A stretch of 12,384 bases of DNA from an uncultured Acetatifactor sp. (GTDB taxonomy: Bacteria > Bacillota > Clostridia > Lachnospirales > Lachnospiraceae). Shown one piece after another: positions 1 to 6,337 of this stretch (position 1 is its first letter; every line of letters starts with the position of its first letter). A program made the translations under genes and the position numbers. The notes under the pieces are model-generated. The model was not told the DNA's origin and did not search any database. It saw only the letters and a list, made by a program, of their open reading frames with translations. The DNA is taken from contig CANQSE010000034.1 in NCBI GenBank assembly GCA_947626405.1, positions 1-12,384 of the forward strand, written 5' to 3'.

Positions 1-13
1 GCTCCGGCACAAA

Positions 14-43
14 TTCCCAAACGAACAAGGTTCGTTTTGGGAA
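14..43. repeat. Imperfect inverted repeat (long hairpin)
   Basis: The left arm at 14-26 (TTCCCAAACGAAC) pairs with the right arm at 30-43 (GTTCGTTTTGGGAA) across a 3-base loop, with one bulged base. That gives a stem of about 13 bp. Read on the minus strand it lies about 97-126 bases past the stop of the DHHW gene and is followed by only three T residues. It could be a weak terminator, but the T tract is poor. It could equally be part of a dispersed intergenic repeat. Confidence 0.6.
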
Positions 44-87
44 ACAATCAGCACATCAGTGTGATTTTTCCCACTTTCCTCCGTTCC

Positions 88-105
88 AGGCGAATTTATT
101 CGCCT
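88..105. repeat. Perfect inverted repeat, 8-bp arms
   Basis: AGGCGAAT (88-95) and ATTCGCCT (98-105) are perfect inverted arms separated by TT. The element sits 35-52 bases downstream of the DHHW gene stop. It has no T run on either side, so it is not a standard intrinsic terminator. With the hairpin at 14-43 it makes the gene-free first 139 bases unusually rich in secondary structure. Confidence 0.6.
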
Positions 106-139
106 TGCGTTTCTGCGCGGCAGGGCGACAGACAACAAT

Positions 140-1255
140 CTAAAAATACTGAAAATCCTCGAGAAAATGAATACAGTTATAGAGCACCAACACATCCATT
201 CCGTCGTCCGGCTCGTACTGTCTCATCAGATCAAAAAGACGCCCGTTAAAATACCTGAGATCGACGACATAAATTTTTTGATAGTGCGGCGCAAGCAGCG
301 GTATAAAACAGTTTGCATAGGAATCCTTCAGGACAAACAGCGTATTTCCGTTGTAATATCCCGTCCGGATCTCAACCAGCCCATGGTTGTCGTCGAGGAA
401 AAAAGCGTACTTGTTTTTTGTGTCAAGGTATGACTTTTCATAATAGCTTTTTGATTTCTTTGTCATGTCGTAGGTGATAACCGGCGTTTTATCCATGGTC
501 TCGGGGAAATATTTCAAAAGATCCCCCTGCATGTCAAGATTGACCTTTGAGTAAAGCGTACCCTTAAATCCGCTTCCCGCCGTAATCATACCCTCCGGAT
601 CATAGGGATACGGCTCGACACCCACGGCCTCCGCCCAGGCAAGATATCCGTAATACGCCCCCAGGCTGGTCCAGTGATGGTCCGTGCGGTAGTATATGTC
701 CTCATTACAGTGCTCTTTCATCGCGCCGTACACATCGACGTAGCCGTCTCCCACCGACAGGGCGGCTTTTTCCAGAAAAGCCTTTTCATCATAATACAGC
801 GCATAGGCCGGAAGCTTTTCGGTCAGAATGTTGTCTGCTGTCGGCACAAGCATCACCTTTACGTCCCACTCTCCCGCCAGCTTTTTAAGCAGATCCAGCC
901 TTTTTTCCTCCAGCTCCCCGTCGTATGCCTGTGGAAGGTGCTGTTCAATGAGATACCCGTCGCGGCACAGATACACGCCGTTTATGGTCTTTTTCTGCAG
1001 AATCACATCGGTCAGGGTCTTTATCGTGATCCACTTGTCCCTGCCGACAAACTGATCGGTCACATATTTCTCATAGTCCGACGTGTATTCCCCCGAAAAG
1101 AGCGCATCGACCGAAAATTCAGGTTTCGCAGCCAGGAGCCTGTTTTCCGTTTCCGAAAATAATCTGTCGCCGTTAAACAGATCCGCAACGGTAAAAATCA
1201 AAAAAATCATCGCCAGCAGCCCAGCCGTAAACGCTGCATTTCTGCGGTCTTCCAT
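140..1255 (-). CDS. DHHW family protein (AlgX/AlgJ-like SGNH-type, surface polysaccharide O-acetylation)
   Basis: The 371-residue protein has one N-terminal membrane segment (about residues 9-27), a signal anchor placing the rest outside the cell. The family motif D192-H193-H194-W195 lies in a YYRTDHHWTSLG context. A second block, KDSYANCF, supplies S312. By analogy with AlgX, whose triad is Asp-His-Ser, the DHHW Asp/His and S312 would be the catalytic residues; this is inferred from motif order, not alignment. Such proteins take acyl groups delivered by an MBOAT partner and attach them to a glycan. That partner is encoded immediately upstream, with a 30-base gap. The ATG start has a strong AAGGAGGTG ribosome site six bases upstream. 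The gene is the last of the minus-strand run and ends in TAG. The glycan substrate cannot be read from the sequence. Confidence 0.88.
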   Translation of the reverse strand: MEDRRNAAFTAGLLAMIFLIFTVADLFNGDRLFSETENRLLAAKPEFSVDALFSGEYTSDYEKYVTDQFVGRDKWITIKTLTDVILQKKTINGVYLCRDGYLIEQHLPQAYDGELEEKRLDLLKKLAGEWDVKVMLVPTADNILTEKLPAYALYYDEKAFLEKAALSVGDGYVDVYGAMKEHCNEDIYYRTDHHWTSLGAYYGYLAWAEAVGVEPYPYDPEGMITAGSGFKGTLYSKVNLDMQGDLLKYFPETMDKTPVITYDMTKKSKSYYEKSYLDTKNKYAFFLDDNHGLVEIRTGYYNGNTLFVLKDSYANCFIPLLAPHYQKIYVVDLRYFNGRLFDLMRQYEPDDGMDVLVLYNCIHFLEDFQYF

Positions 1256-1285
1256 GTCTCACACCTCCTTTTGGGGTTTTTCGTA

Positions 1286-2695
1286 TTAAAATCTGAAATA
1301 CAAAAAGGGATTATAGGAATCCTCGACGATTCCTGCGATACATAACAGCAAAAGCACTGCAGGAACCAGCTTTTCTCCCAGTCTGTAAAGCATGGTCTGA
1401 AGTCCCTTCCCCGAGGACGCCAGATAATTCACAACCTTCATCGGTAACGGAGTTGAAGCCGCCGCCGCTATCAAAAACATAACGGCGTATTCACGTCCGT
1501 AATAAAAAGCCTGTGGGTCAGTCAGATACGTCATTCCCGCCAGGGCGCGGAAATACCCTGATATCTGCCCCATGGATTCAAGCGCAAAAAGAGTCCAGCC
1601 AAAAAGCACCACGGCAAGGGAATACAAAACGCCCACTCCCCTCGGAAGCATGCCAAGCAGTTTTTTCAAAAACAGCTTCTCAATAATCAAAAATACCGCA
1701 AACCACAGCCCCCACAGCAGGAAATTCCATCCCGCACCGTGCCATATGCCGGTCAGCACCCACACGATCAGGATATTAAGCATCTGTCTGGCAGGTCCCT
1801 TCCTGTTGCCGCCAAGAGGGATATAGACATACTCCCTGAACCAGCTTCCAAGAGAAATGTGCCATCTTCGCCAGAACTCGGTTATTGACGCGGAGATATA
1901 AGGATAACGGAAATTCTCAGGGAACTCAAAGCCCATGATCCGCCCAAGACCTATTGCCATGTCGGAATATCCGGAAAAATCAAAGTAAATCTGAAACGCA
2001 AAGGCGACAATTCCTATCCACGCCGTCATCATGCTCAGACCGTTAGGATCACCTGCCGATATGTCCTTCCACAGAGCGCCCATATTATTTGCAATAAGCA
2101 CTTTTTTTGCAAGACCGATACAGAACCGCTTCATCCCTCCGCTTATCTGTACGATATCGACCTGGCGCCTGTGAAGCTTTCCCGCCACATCCCTGTATTT
2201 CACGATGGGACCCGCGATAAGCTGTGGGAACATCGTTACATATACGGCAAAATCGAGGAGGTTTTTCTGAGCCTCCACTTCTCCCCGATATACGTCGATT
2301 GTATATGACATTGTCTGAAAGGTATAAAAAGAGATTCCGATCGGCAGTCCAAGTTTAAGAAGCGGCAGCGAAAGTCCGGTGACGCTGTTAAAAGCTCCTG
2401 TCAAAAAGTCCGCATATTTAAAAAAGCCAAGCAAAAACAGGTTGACGACAACGGATGCAACAAGAGGCACCACGGCCCGCCTGTGCCCTTTGTATCTATG
2501 TATAAGGAGTCCGTTTACGTAGTCAACAATAGTTGAAAACAGCATCAGAAGAATATAGACAGGCTCGCCCCAGGCATAAAAAAACAGGCTCCCAAAAAGG
2601 AGGACAACATTTTTCATCCTCCCGGGAGCCATAAAATATGCAATCATAAAAATCGGCAGAAACCTGAACAAAAAGAATACGCTGCTGAAAACCAT
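1286..2695 (-). CDS. MBOAT family O-acyltransferase (AlgI-like membrane protein)
   Basis: This 469-residue polytopic membrane protein is of normal length for the AlgI/PatA/DltB group of membrane-bound O-acyltransferases. It opens with the characteristic MVFSSVFFLFRFLPI. It carries the FWRRWHISLGSWFREYVYIPLGG block (first part FWRRWHISLG, with H279) and the TGIWHGAGWNF block, whose H319 corresponds to the invariant MBOAT histidine. Hydrophobic segments run through its length. The family moves acetyl or other acyl groups from a cytoplasmic donor across the membrane to an extracellular acceptor. The DHHW gene 30 bases downstream is the expected partner, and the DUF4358 lipoprotein gene ends 25 bases upstream. 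The ATG start has GGGAG eight bases upstream. DltB is less likely because no dltA, dltC or dltD-like gene flanks it. The acyl donor and glycan are unknown. Confidence 0.93.
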   Translation of the reverse strand: MVFSSVFFLFRFLPIFMIAYFMAPGRMKNVVLLFGSLFFYAWGEPVYILLMLFSTIVDYVNGLLIHRYKGHRRAVVPLVASVVVNLFLLGFFKYADFLTGAFNSVTGLSLPLLKLGLPIGISFYTFQTMSYTIDVYRGEVEAQKNLLDFAVYVTMFPQLIAGPIVKYRDVAGKLHRRQVDIVQISGGMKRFCIGLAKKVLIANNMGALWKDISAGDPNGLSMMTAWIGIVAFAFQIYFDFSGYSDMAIGLGRIMGFEFPENFRYPYISASITEFWRRWHISLGSWFREYVYIPLGGNRKGPARQMLNILIVWVLTGIWHGAGWNFLLWGLWFAVFLIIEKLFLKKLLGMLPRGVGVLYSLAVVLFGWTLFALESMGQISGYFRALAGMTYLTDPQAFYYGREYAVMFLIAAAASTPLPMKVVNYLASSGKGLQTMLYRLGEKLVPAVLLLLCIAGIVEDSYNPFLYFRF

Positions 2696-2720
2696 AGTCT
2701 AACTCCCGACATTGCAGACG

Positions 2721-3374
2721 TCAGTTTTGTAAAACACCGCTGATAATCTCAATCACGAGTTCATTTACCTCTTTGCAGTGAGCAATTATAAGATCCTGAT
2801 CGCCCTCGGCAGAAACCTCGGTGGTGTCTCCGCCAAGCTGTACAAAGAGCACGTAATCTCCTACCCGCTCCACTCTTGCAGCTTGGATTTTGCCCACATT
2901 CATAGGATACTGCATACTGTCGTTTACATTTTTATCATAGTAAGCCAAAAGCGCGTCTTCCACGTCCTGGGCTTTGTCTTCGGTCGCCCTCACCACTATA
3001 AGGGTATCTACATTTGTACTTATCATGGGCATTTCGCCGAAATAGTCAAGATACATGTCGGGCGCGATCCCGTAAATGGATTCCAGCATATCGGGCATGA
3101 TAGGCGAATTGGGCCAATAGCTGTCACCAAGCTTTTCTGCCACGGCATCCCTTACCGCCTGCATTTCTTCAGTCCAGCCCTCCTCGTAGTTATTATCTAC
3201 AGGTGTAGGCGCAGGCGTGGATTTGTCATCCTGCTCCTGTGAGTCTGTCGCCGATCCGGCTGTGGGCTGTTGTGTGGGTTCGCCGGACCCGCTGCCCTGA
3301 TCGTCTTTACCGCCACAGCCTGCCGTCACCGCGATCAGCATACCGACACATACAAATAACAATAACTTTTTCAT
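2721..3374 (-). CDS. DUF4358 domain-containing lipoprotein
   Basis: The 217-residue protein starts MKKLLLFVCVGMLIAVTAGC. This is a lipoprotein signal peptide with the lipidated cysteine predicted at C20 (T-A-G-C lipobox). A Gly/Ser/Thr/Pro/Gln-rich acidic linker follows to about residue 65. A folded domain of about 145 residues then matches the DUF4358 pattern: an ESIYGI segment, a DTLIVVRA strand, an EDALLAYY helix, and a final GDYVLFVQLG strand. The mature protein should be anchored on the outer face of the membrane. The start was chosen because the ATG at 3374 follows a near-perfect GGAGGTGA site; an upstream in-frame ATG (3449) would add 25 residues before the signal peptide and overlap the preceding gene. 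It lies 25 bases upstream of the MBOAT gene. Its function is unknown. A role as extracellular partner of the acyltransferase is inferred from position only. Confidence 0.85.
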   Translation of the reverse strand: MKKLLLFVCVGMLIAVTAGCGGKDDQGSGSGEPTQQPTAGSATDSQEQDDKSTPAPTPVDNNYEEGWTEEMQAVRDAVAEKLGDSYWPNSPIMPDMLESIYGIAPDMYLDYFGEMPMISTNVDTLIVVRATEDKAQDVEDALLAYYDKNVNDSMQYPMNVGKIQAARVERVGDYVLFVQLGGDTTEVSAEGDQDLIIAHCKEVNELVIEIISGVLQN

Positions 3375-3424
3375 AGTCACCTCCATAACAAACAGTTTAT
3401 CCCAAAATATGGAAATTAAACCGG

Positions 3425-4348
3425 TTATTTTGAATTGGCAAGGCTGCAAAGCTCGTCAAGCATCTTCGGCAGCTCCTCCGCCATGTTTTCATCCGAAAAC
3501 TGGCATGTCCCCACCTTTTTGTGACCGCCGCCTCTGTATTTGAGCATGAGGCTGCCCACGTTCACGTCCGACGTCCTGTTGAGAATACTGTAGCCCACGG
3601 CGGCTGAGCATCCCTGCCCTCCCTTGCCGCTCACGATCCAGGCGGAAATATTCTGCTGAGGGTACATGCTGTAAATCATGAAACGGTTCCCTGTGTAGAT
3701 GGGATCCACTCCCCTTAAATCGCTGATGATGACGTTGCCCTCCACTCTGGTGTGGGCCTTCACCATCTCCTTAAACTTTTCCGTCTGCTCCTCATATACC
3801 TCTATGCGCTCTCTGACATCCGGCAGATCAAGAATCTCGCTTGTGGTCATGGTGCGGCAGCACTGCATAAGCTTCTCCATAAGCTGGTAGTTTGATATGG
3901 AAAACTGTCTCCAGCGCCCCAGACCTGTCCTGGGATCCATCAGAAATCCCACCAGTATCCACCCTTTCGGATTCATAACCTCGTCTATGGTGAGATTGCC
4001 GGAATCGACCTTATCCACAGCCTCCATAATATCGTCAAACTGCGGGAAACGCTCTCTCCCTCCGTAATATTCATATATTATACGGGCGCAGGAAGGCGTT
4101 ATCCTGCTCTCCCCCTTATACCTTCCCTCAAGCTGATTTCTCTCAAATTCGCTTGAGTGATGGTCAAACCACAATCCGCACCCCTCTACAAAAGGCACAT
4201 TTGCCAGACAGTCGTTTTCGTTTACCTCCACCAGGCCATCCTGCAGATCCTTCGGATGAGCGAATTTCCAACTGTCAATGATGCCTGCCTCCAAAAGCAG
4301 CGCACCGCACACCAGACCGTCAAAATCGGAACGAGTCACTAATCTCAC
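3425..4348 (-). CDS. DHH/DHHA1 superfamily phosphoesterase (NrnB/exopolyphosphatase-like)
   Basis: The 307-residue protein has the DHH-superfamily metal motifs in order: D8-F9-D10-G11 near the N-terminus, F-D62-H63-H64 with SSE following, and a VDKVDSGN stretch (D112, D115). The C-terminal DHHA1 substrate-binding motif GGGHKKVGTCQF begins at residue 273. The family cleaves phosphodiester or phosphoanhydride bonds using Mn ions in the cytoplasm; members include oligoribonucleases that degrade nanoRNA and pGpG, cyclic nucleotide phosphodiesterases and exopolyphosphatases. The overall look is closest to the NrnB-like group, but the substrate cannot be decided by eye. The GTG start at 4348 was chosen over a TTG at 4375 because an AGGAGGA site sits seven bases before it and the protein then opens directly with the first motif strand. 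It is the first gene of the minus-strand run, 50 bases upstream of the lipoprotein gene. Its link to surface modification may be no more than co-transcription. Confidence 0.82.
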   Translation of the reverse strand: MRLVTRSDFDGLVCGALLLEAGIIDSWKFAHPKDLQDGLVEVNENDCLANVPFVEGCGLWFDHHSSEFERNQLEGRYKGESRITPSCARIIYEYYGGRERFPQFDDIMEAVDKVDSGNLTIDEVMNPKGWILVGFLMDPRTGLGRWRQFSISNYQLMEKLMQCCRTMTTSEILDLPDVRERIEVYEEQTEKFKEMVKAHTRVEGNVIISDLRGVDPIYTGNRFMIYSMYPQQNISAWIVSGKGGQGCSAAVGYSILNRTSDVNVGSLMLKYRGGGHKKVGTCQFSDENMAEELPKMLDELCSLANSK

Positions 4349-4355
4349 CGTAAAA

Positions 4356-4362
4356 TCCTCCT
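4356..4362 (-). promoter_or_regulatory. Ribosome binding site deciding the GTG start of the DHH gene
   Basis: On the minus strand this reads AGGAGGA, followed by seven bases and then GTG at 4348-4346. The alternative TTG start at 4375 would place this site inside the coding sequence, so the GTG is favoured. Confidence 0.75.
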
Positions 4363-4381
4363 CATCTAAACACAAACATAC

Positions 4382-4412
4382 TGGCCGCCGCGCTCAGTAC
4401 AGACCGCGGCCA
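4382..4412. repeat. Inverted repeat in the DHH gene leader
   Basis: TGGCCGC (4382-4388) and GCGGCCA (4406-4412) are perfect 7-bp arms around a 17-base loop. The repeat falls between the candidate minus-strand promoter (4430-4458) and the DHH gene start. It would therefore be transcribed as a G+C-rich stem in the mRNA leader, or act as an operator. There is no T tract, so it is not an intrinsic terminator. Confidence 0.5.
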
Positions 4413-4429
4413 CCGTTTTCAATGTAAAC

Positions 4430-4458
4430 AGTATATCATATCATCCTCCGTTCGGCAA
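4430..4458 (-). promoter_or_regulatory. Candidate sigma-A promoter for the minus-strand DHH-DUF4358-MBOAT-DHHW run
   Basis: Read on the minus strand, a -35 element TTGCCG (4458-4453) is separated by exactly 17 bases from a -10 element TATACT (4435-4430), giving four and five of six consensus bases. Transcription would begin near 4423, leaving a leader of about 75 bases that contains the inverted repeat at 4382-4412. Confidence 0.55.
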
Positions 4459-4481
4459 TGAAAAAACCCAAGAAAAATATT

Positions 4482-4510
4482 TCGACAAACAGAATAAAAT
4501 ACGGTATACT
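4482..4510 (+). promoter_or_regulatory. Candidate sigma-A promoter for the ABC exporter genes
   Basis: TCGACA (4482-4487) and TATACT (4505-4510) each match five of six consensus bases and are 17 bases apart. The predicted start of transcription, about 4516-4518, falls at the edge of the AGGAGG ribosome site (4516-4521), so the leader would be only about 15 bases. Its -35 element is back to back with that of the minus-strand promoter, with 23 bases between them. Confidence 0.65.
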
Positions 4511-4531
4511 AACCCAGGAGGATAAAAAAGA

Positions 4532-6298
4532 ATGAGGGAACAAAAATTTTCACTGATACCTTATCTTGTCAGGTACAAATGGCACTACGCGGCGGGGATC
4601 ACGGTTCTTTTGCTGGTGGATCTGGCAAGCCTGTACATTCCTCAGTTTACGGGAGAAATCATAGACGGGCTGACCGCCGGCACACTTGCCGATGTAAAAC
4701 CGCTTCTTTTAAAAATATTTGCGGCCGGACTGACAATGACGCTCGGGCGTTTCGGATGGCGTTACTTTATAGTGGGGGCGTCGCGCGGTATTGAATACAG
4801 GCTCCGCAACGATATGTTTTCGCATCTCGAGACTTTGTCCGCCAGATATTTTAACAGCCATAAGACCGGAGATCTGATGGCGCACTTCACCAACGACCTG
4901 CAGGCCGTCCGTCAGGCTGCGGGGATGGCTGTCATCACGGCTTTCGACGCGGTTATTATGACACTGATGGTTCTTATAAAAATGATTGTGTACGTAAATT
5001 TCCGGCTGACTGTTTTTGCGTTTATTCCGCTTACGCTTGTAGCCGTATCATGCTATTTCTTCGGCATTGAATCAAAGAAAAGGCACCTTTCAAGACAGCA
5101 GGCTTTCTCTGATCTCTCCGACAAGGTACAGGAAAGTCTTGCAGGAATACGCGTCATTAAGGCTTTTGTGCAGGAGGAAAGGGATCTTAAATCCTTTGAC
5201 GCGGCAAACAGAAACAGCATGGAAAAATCTCTCTCCTCCGTGAAGCTGTGGGCGGTAGTGGGGCCCTTCCTTGACGTCGTCACAGGCATAAGCATGCTAC
5301 TGACTCTTGTATTCGGCGGACGAATGGTCCTGAACGGACAGGTCAGCATCGGACAGTTTGTGGCGTTCAATTCCTATATAGGCATGCTGGTGTGGCCCAT
5401 GATCGCCTGCGGCGACGCTATAAACGCCTTTACCCAGGCGGCGGCAGCCTGGAAGCGCATTACCTTGATATTTCAGGAAACCCCCGATATCATTGACACC
5501 TGCCCTGACGCGGGGGATCTGAGTCTTAAGGGCGATATAAGCATTAAGGATCTCACGTTTACATATCCGGACGGCGAAGAACCCGTTCTCTCACACGTTA
5601 ATCTCCATGTGTCTCAGGGCGAAATGCTCGGGATTCTCGCACGCACCGGAAGCGGCAAATCCACGCTGGCGGATCTGCTTTTAAGGGTTTATGACTGCAA
5701 AAAGGGCGCCATACTGTTAGACGGTCTGCCAATCGACGAATATCCCTTAAAGGTTCTCAGACGCGATATGGCGTATGTACCGCAGGATAATTTTCTGTTC
5801 TCCGACACCCTGGAGGAAAATATCGCCTTCGGGCTTGAGGAGCGCGTCGCGGACCATCCGGAGCTTAAAGAGCGCATCAGGCAGGCGGCGGCCGACGCCT
5901 GCATCCACGACAACATTCAGGAATTTCCCATGCAGTATCTTACGGTTGTGGGTGAAAGGGGCGTCACACTCTCAGGGGGACAGAAGCAGCGAAGCTCCAT
6001 CGCACGCGCCCTGCTCAAGGATTCCGCAATACTGATCCTGGACGATTCACTCTCCGCGGTGGACACGGACACAGAGGAACAGATTCTTAAAAACATCCTC
6101 CGGCTCAGGAAATCAAAGACCACTATCGTCATCGCCCACCGGATTTCAACACTTCAGCACGCCGACCATGTGGCAGTGCTGGAGGAAGGGCGGCTGGCGG
6201 AATACGGCACCCACGAAGAACTTCTTGAAAAAGGCGGGTTCTATGCGCACATTTACGAAAAGCAGCAGCTCGAACGTGCCCTTGAGACTGCGGAATAA
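4532..6298 (+). CDS. ABC exporter half-transporter, degenerate-site subunit (YheI/BmrC/LmrC/TM287-like)
   Basis: The 588-residue protein has an exporter transmembrane domain (about residues 15-310) fused to an ATPase domain (about 330-580). ATPase motifs are Walker A A370-R-T-G-S-G-K376-S-T, Q-loop Q418, the VGERG exporter loop just before the signature L480-S-G-G-Q, Walker B ending L-D504-D505-S, and H-loop H536. The catalytic Glu after Walker B is Asp505, and the first Walker A glycine is Ala370. The Asp replacement marks the degenerate-site subunit of heterodimeric exporters such as TM287, where this site binds ATP but hydrolyses poorly, while the intact signature serves the partner's active site. 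The second half-transporter follows after 39 bases. The ATG has AGGAGG ten bases upstream. Known relatives are drug or lipid exporters; the cargo here is unknown, and no regulator gene is adjacent. Confidence 0.93.
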   Translation: MREQKFSLIPYLVRYKWHYAAGITVLLLVDLASLYIPQFTGEIIDGLTAGTLADVKPLLLKIFAAGLTMTLGRFGWRYFIVGASRGIEYRLRNDMFSHLETLSARYFNSHKTGDLMAHFTNDLQAVRQAAGMAVITAFDAVIMTLMVLIKMIVYVNFRLTVFAFIPLTLVAVSCYFFGIESKKRHLSRQQAFSDLSDKVQESLAGIRVIKAFVQEERDLKSFDAANRNSMEKSLSSVKLWAVVGPFLDVVTGISMLLTLVFGGRMVLNGQVSIGQFVAFNSYIGMLVWPMIACGDAINAFTQAAAAWKRITLIFQETPDIIDTCPDAGDLSLKGDISIKDLTFTYPDGEEPVLSHVNLHVSQGEMLGILARTGSGKSTLADLLLRVYDCKKGAILLDGLPIDEYPLKVLRRDMAYVPQDNFLFSDTLEENIAFGLEERVADHPELKERIRQAAADACIHDNIQEFPMQYLTVVGERGVTLSGGQKQRSSIARALLKDSAILILDDSLSAVDTDTEEQILKNILRLRKSKTTIVIAHRISTLQHADHVAVLEEGRLAEYGTHEELLEKGGFYAHIYEKQQLERALETAE

Positions 6299-6337
6299 CG
6301 TATTAAACGACGATTTGAAAGGACGAATAAAGACGCT

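Noticed and set aside
37..249. Plus-strand 70-residue reading frame at the left end
   Set aside because: It runs through the inverted repeats, overlaps the end of the DHHW gene on the other strand, lacks a ribosome site and has a basic, low-order composition typical of spurious frames.
674..1162. Plus-strand 162-residue open frame
   Set aside because: Complement of the DHHW gene, which has a recognised motif and strong ribosome site; no independent support.
140..3374. A dlt (D-alanylation) operon
   Set aside because: MBOAT and SGNH-like genes could suggest DltB/DltD, but there is no DltA ligase or DltC carrier gene, and the MBOAT N-terminus and DHHW motif fit the AlgI/AlgX type better.
3375..3449. 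25-residue N-terminal extension of the DUF4358 lipoprotein
   Set aside because: It would overlap the end of the DHH gene and place a hydrophilic stretch before a clear lipoprotein signal peptide; the internal ATG has a near-perfect ribosome site.
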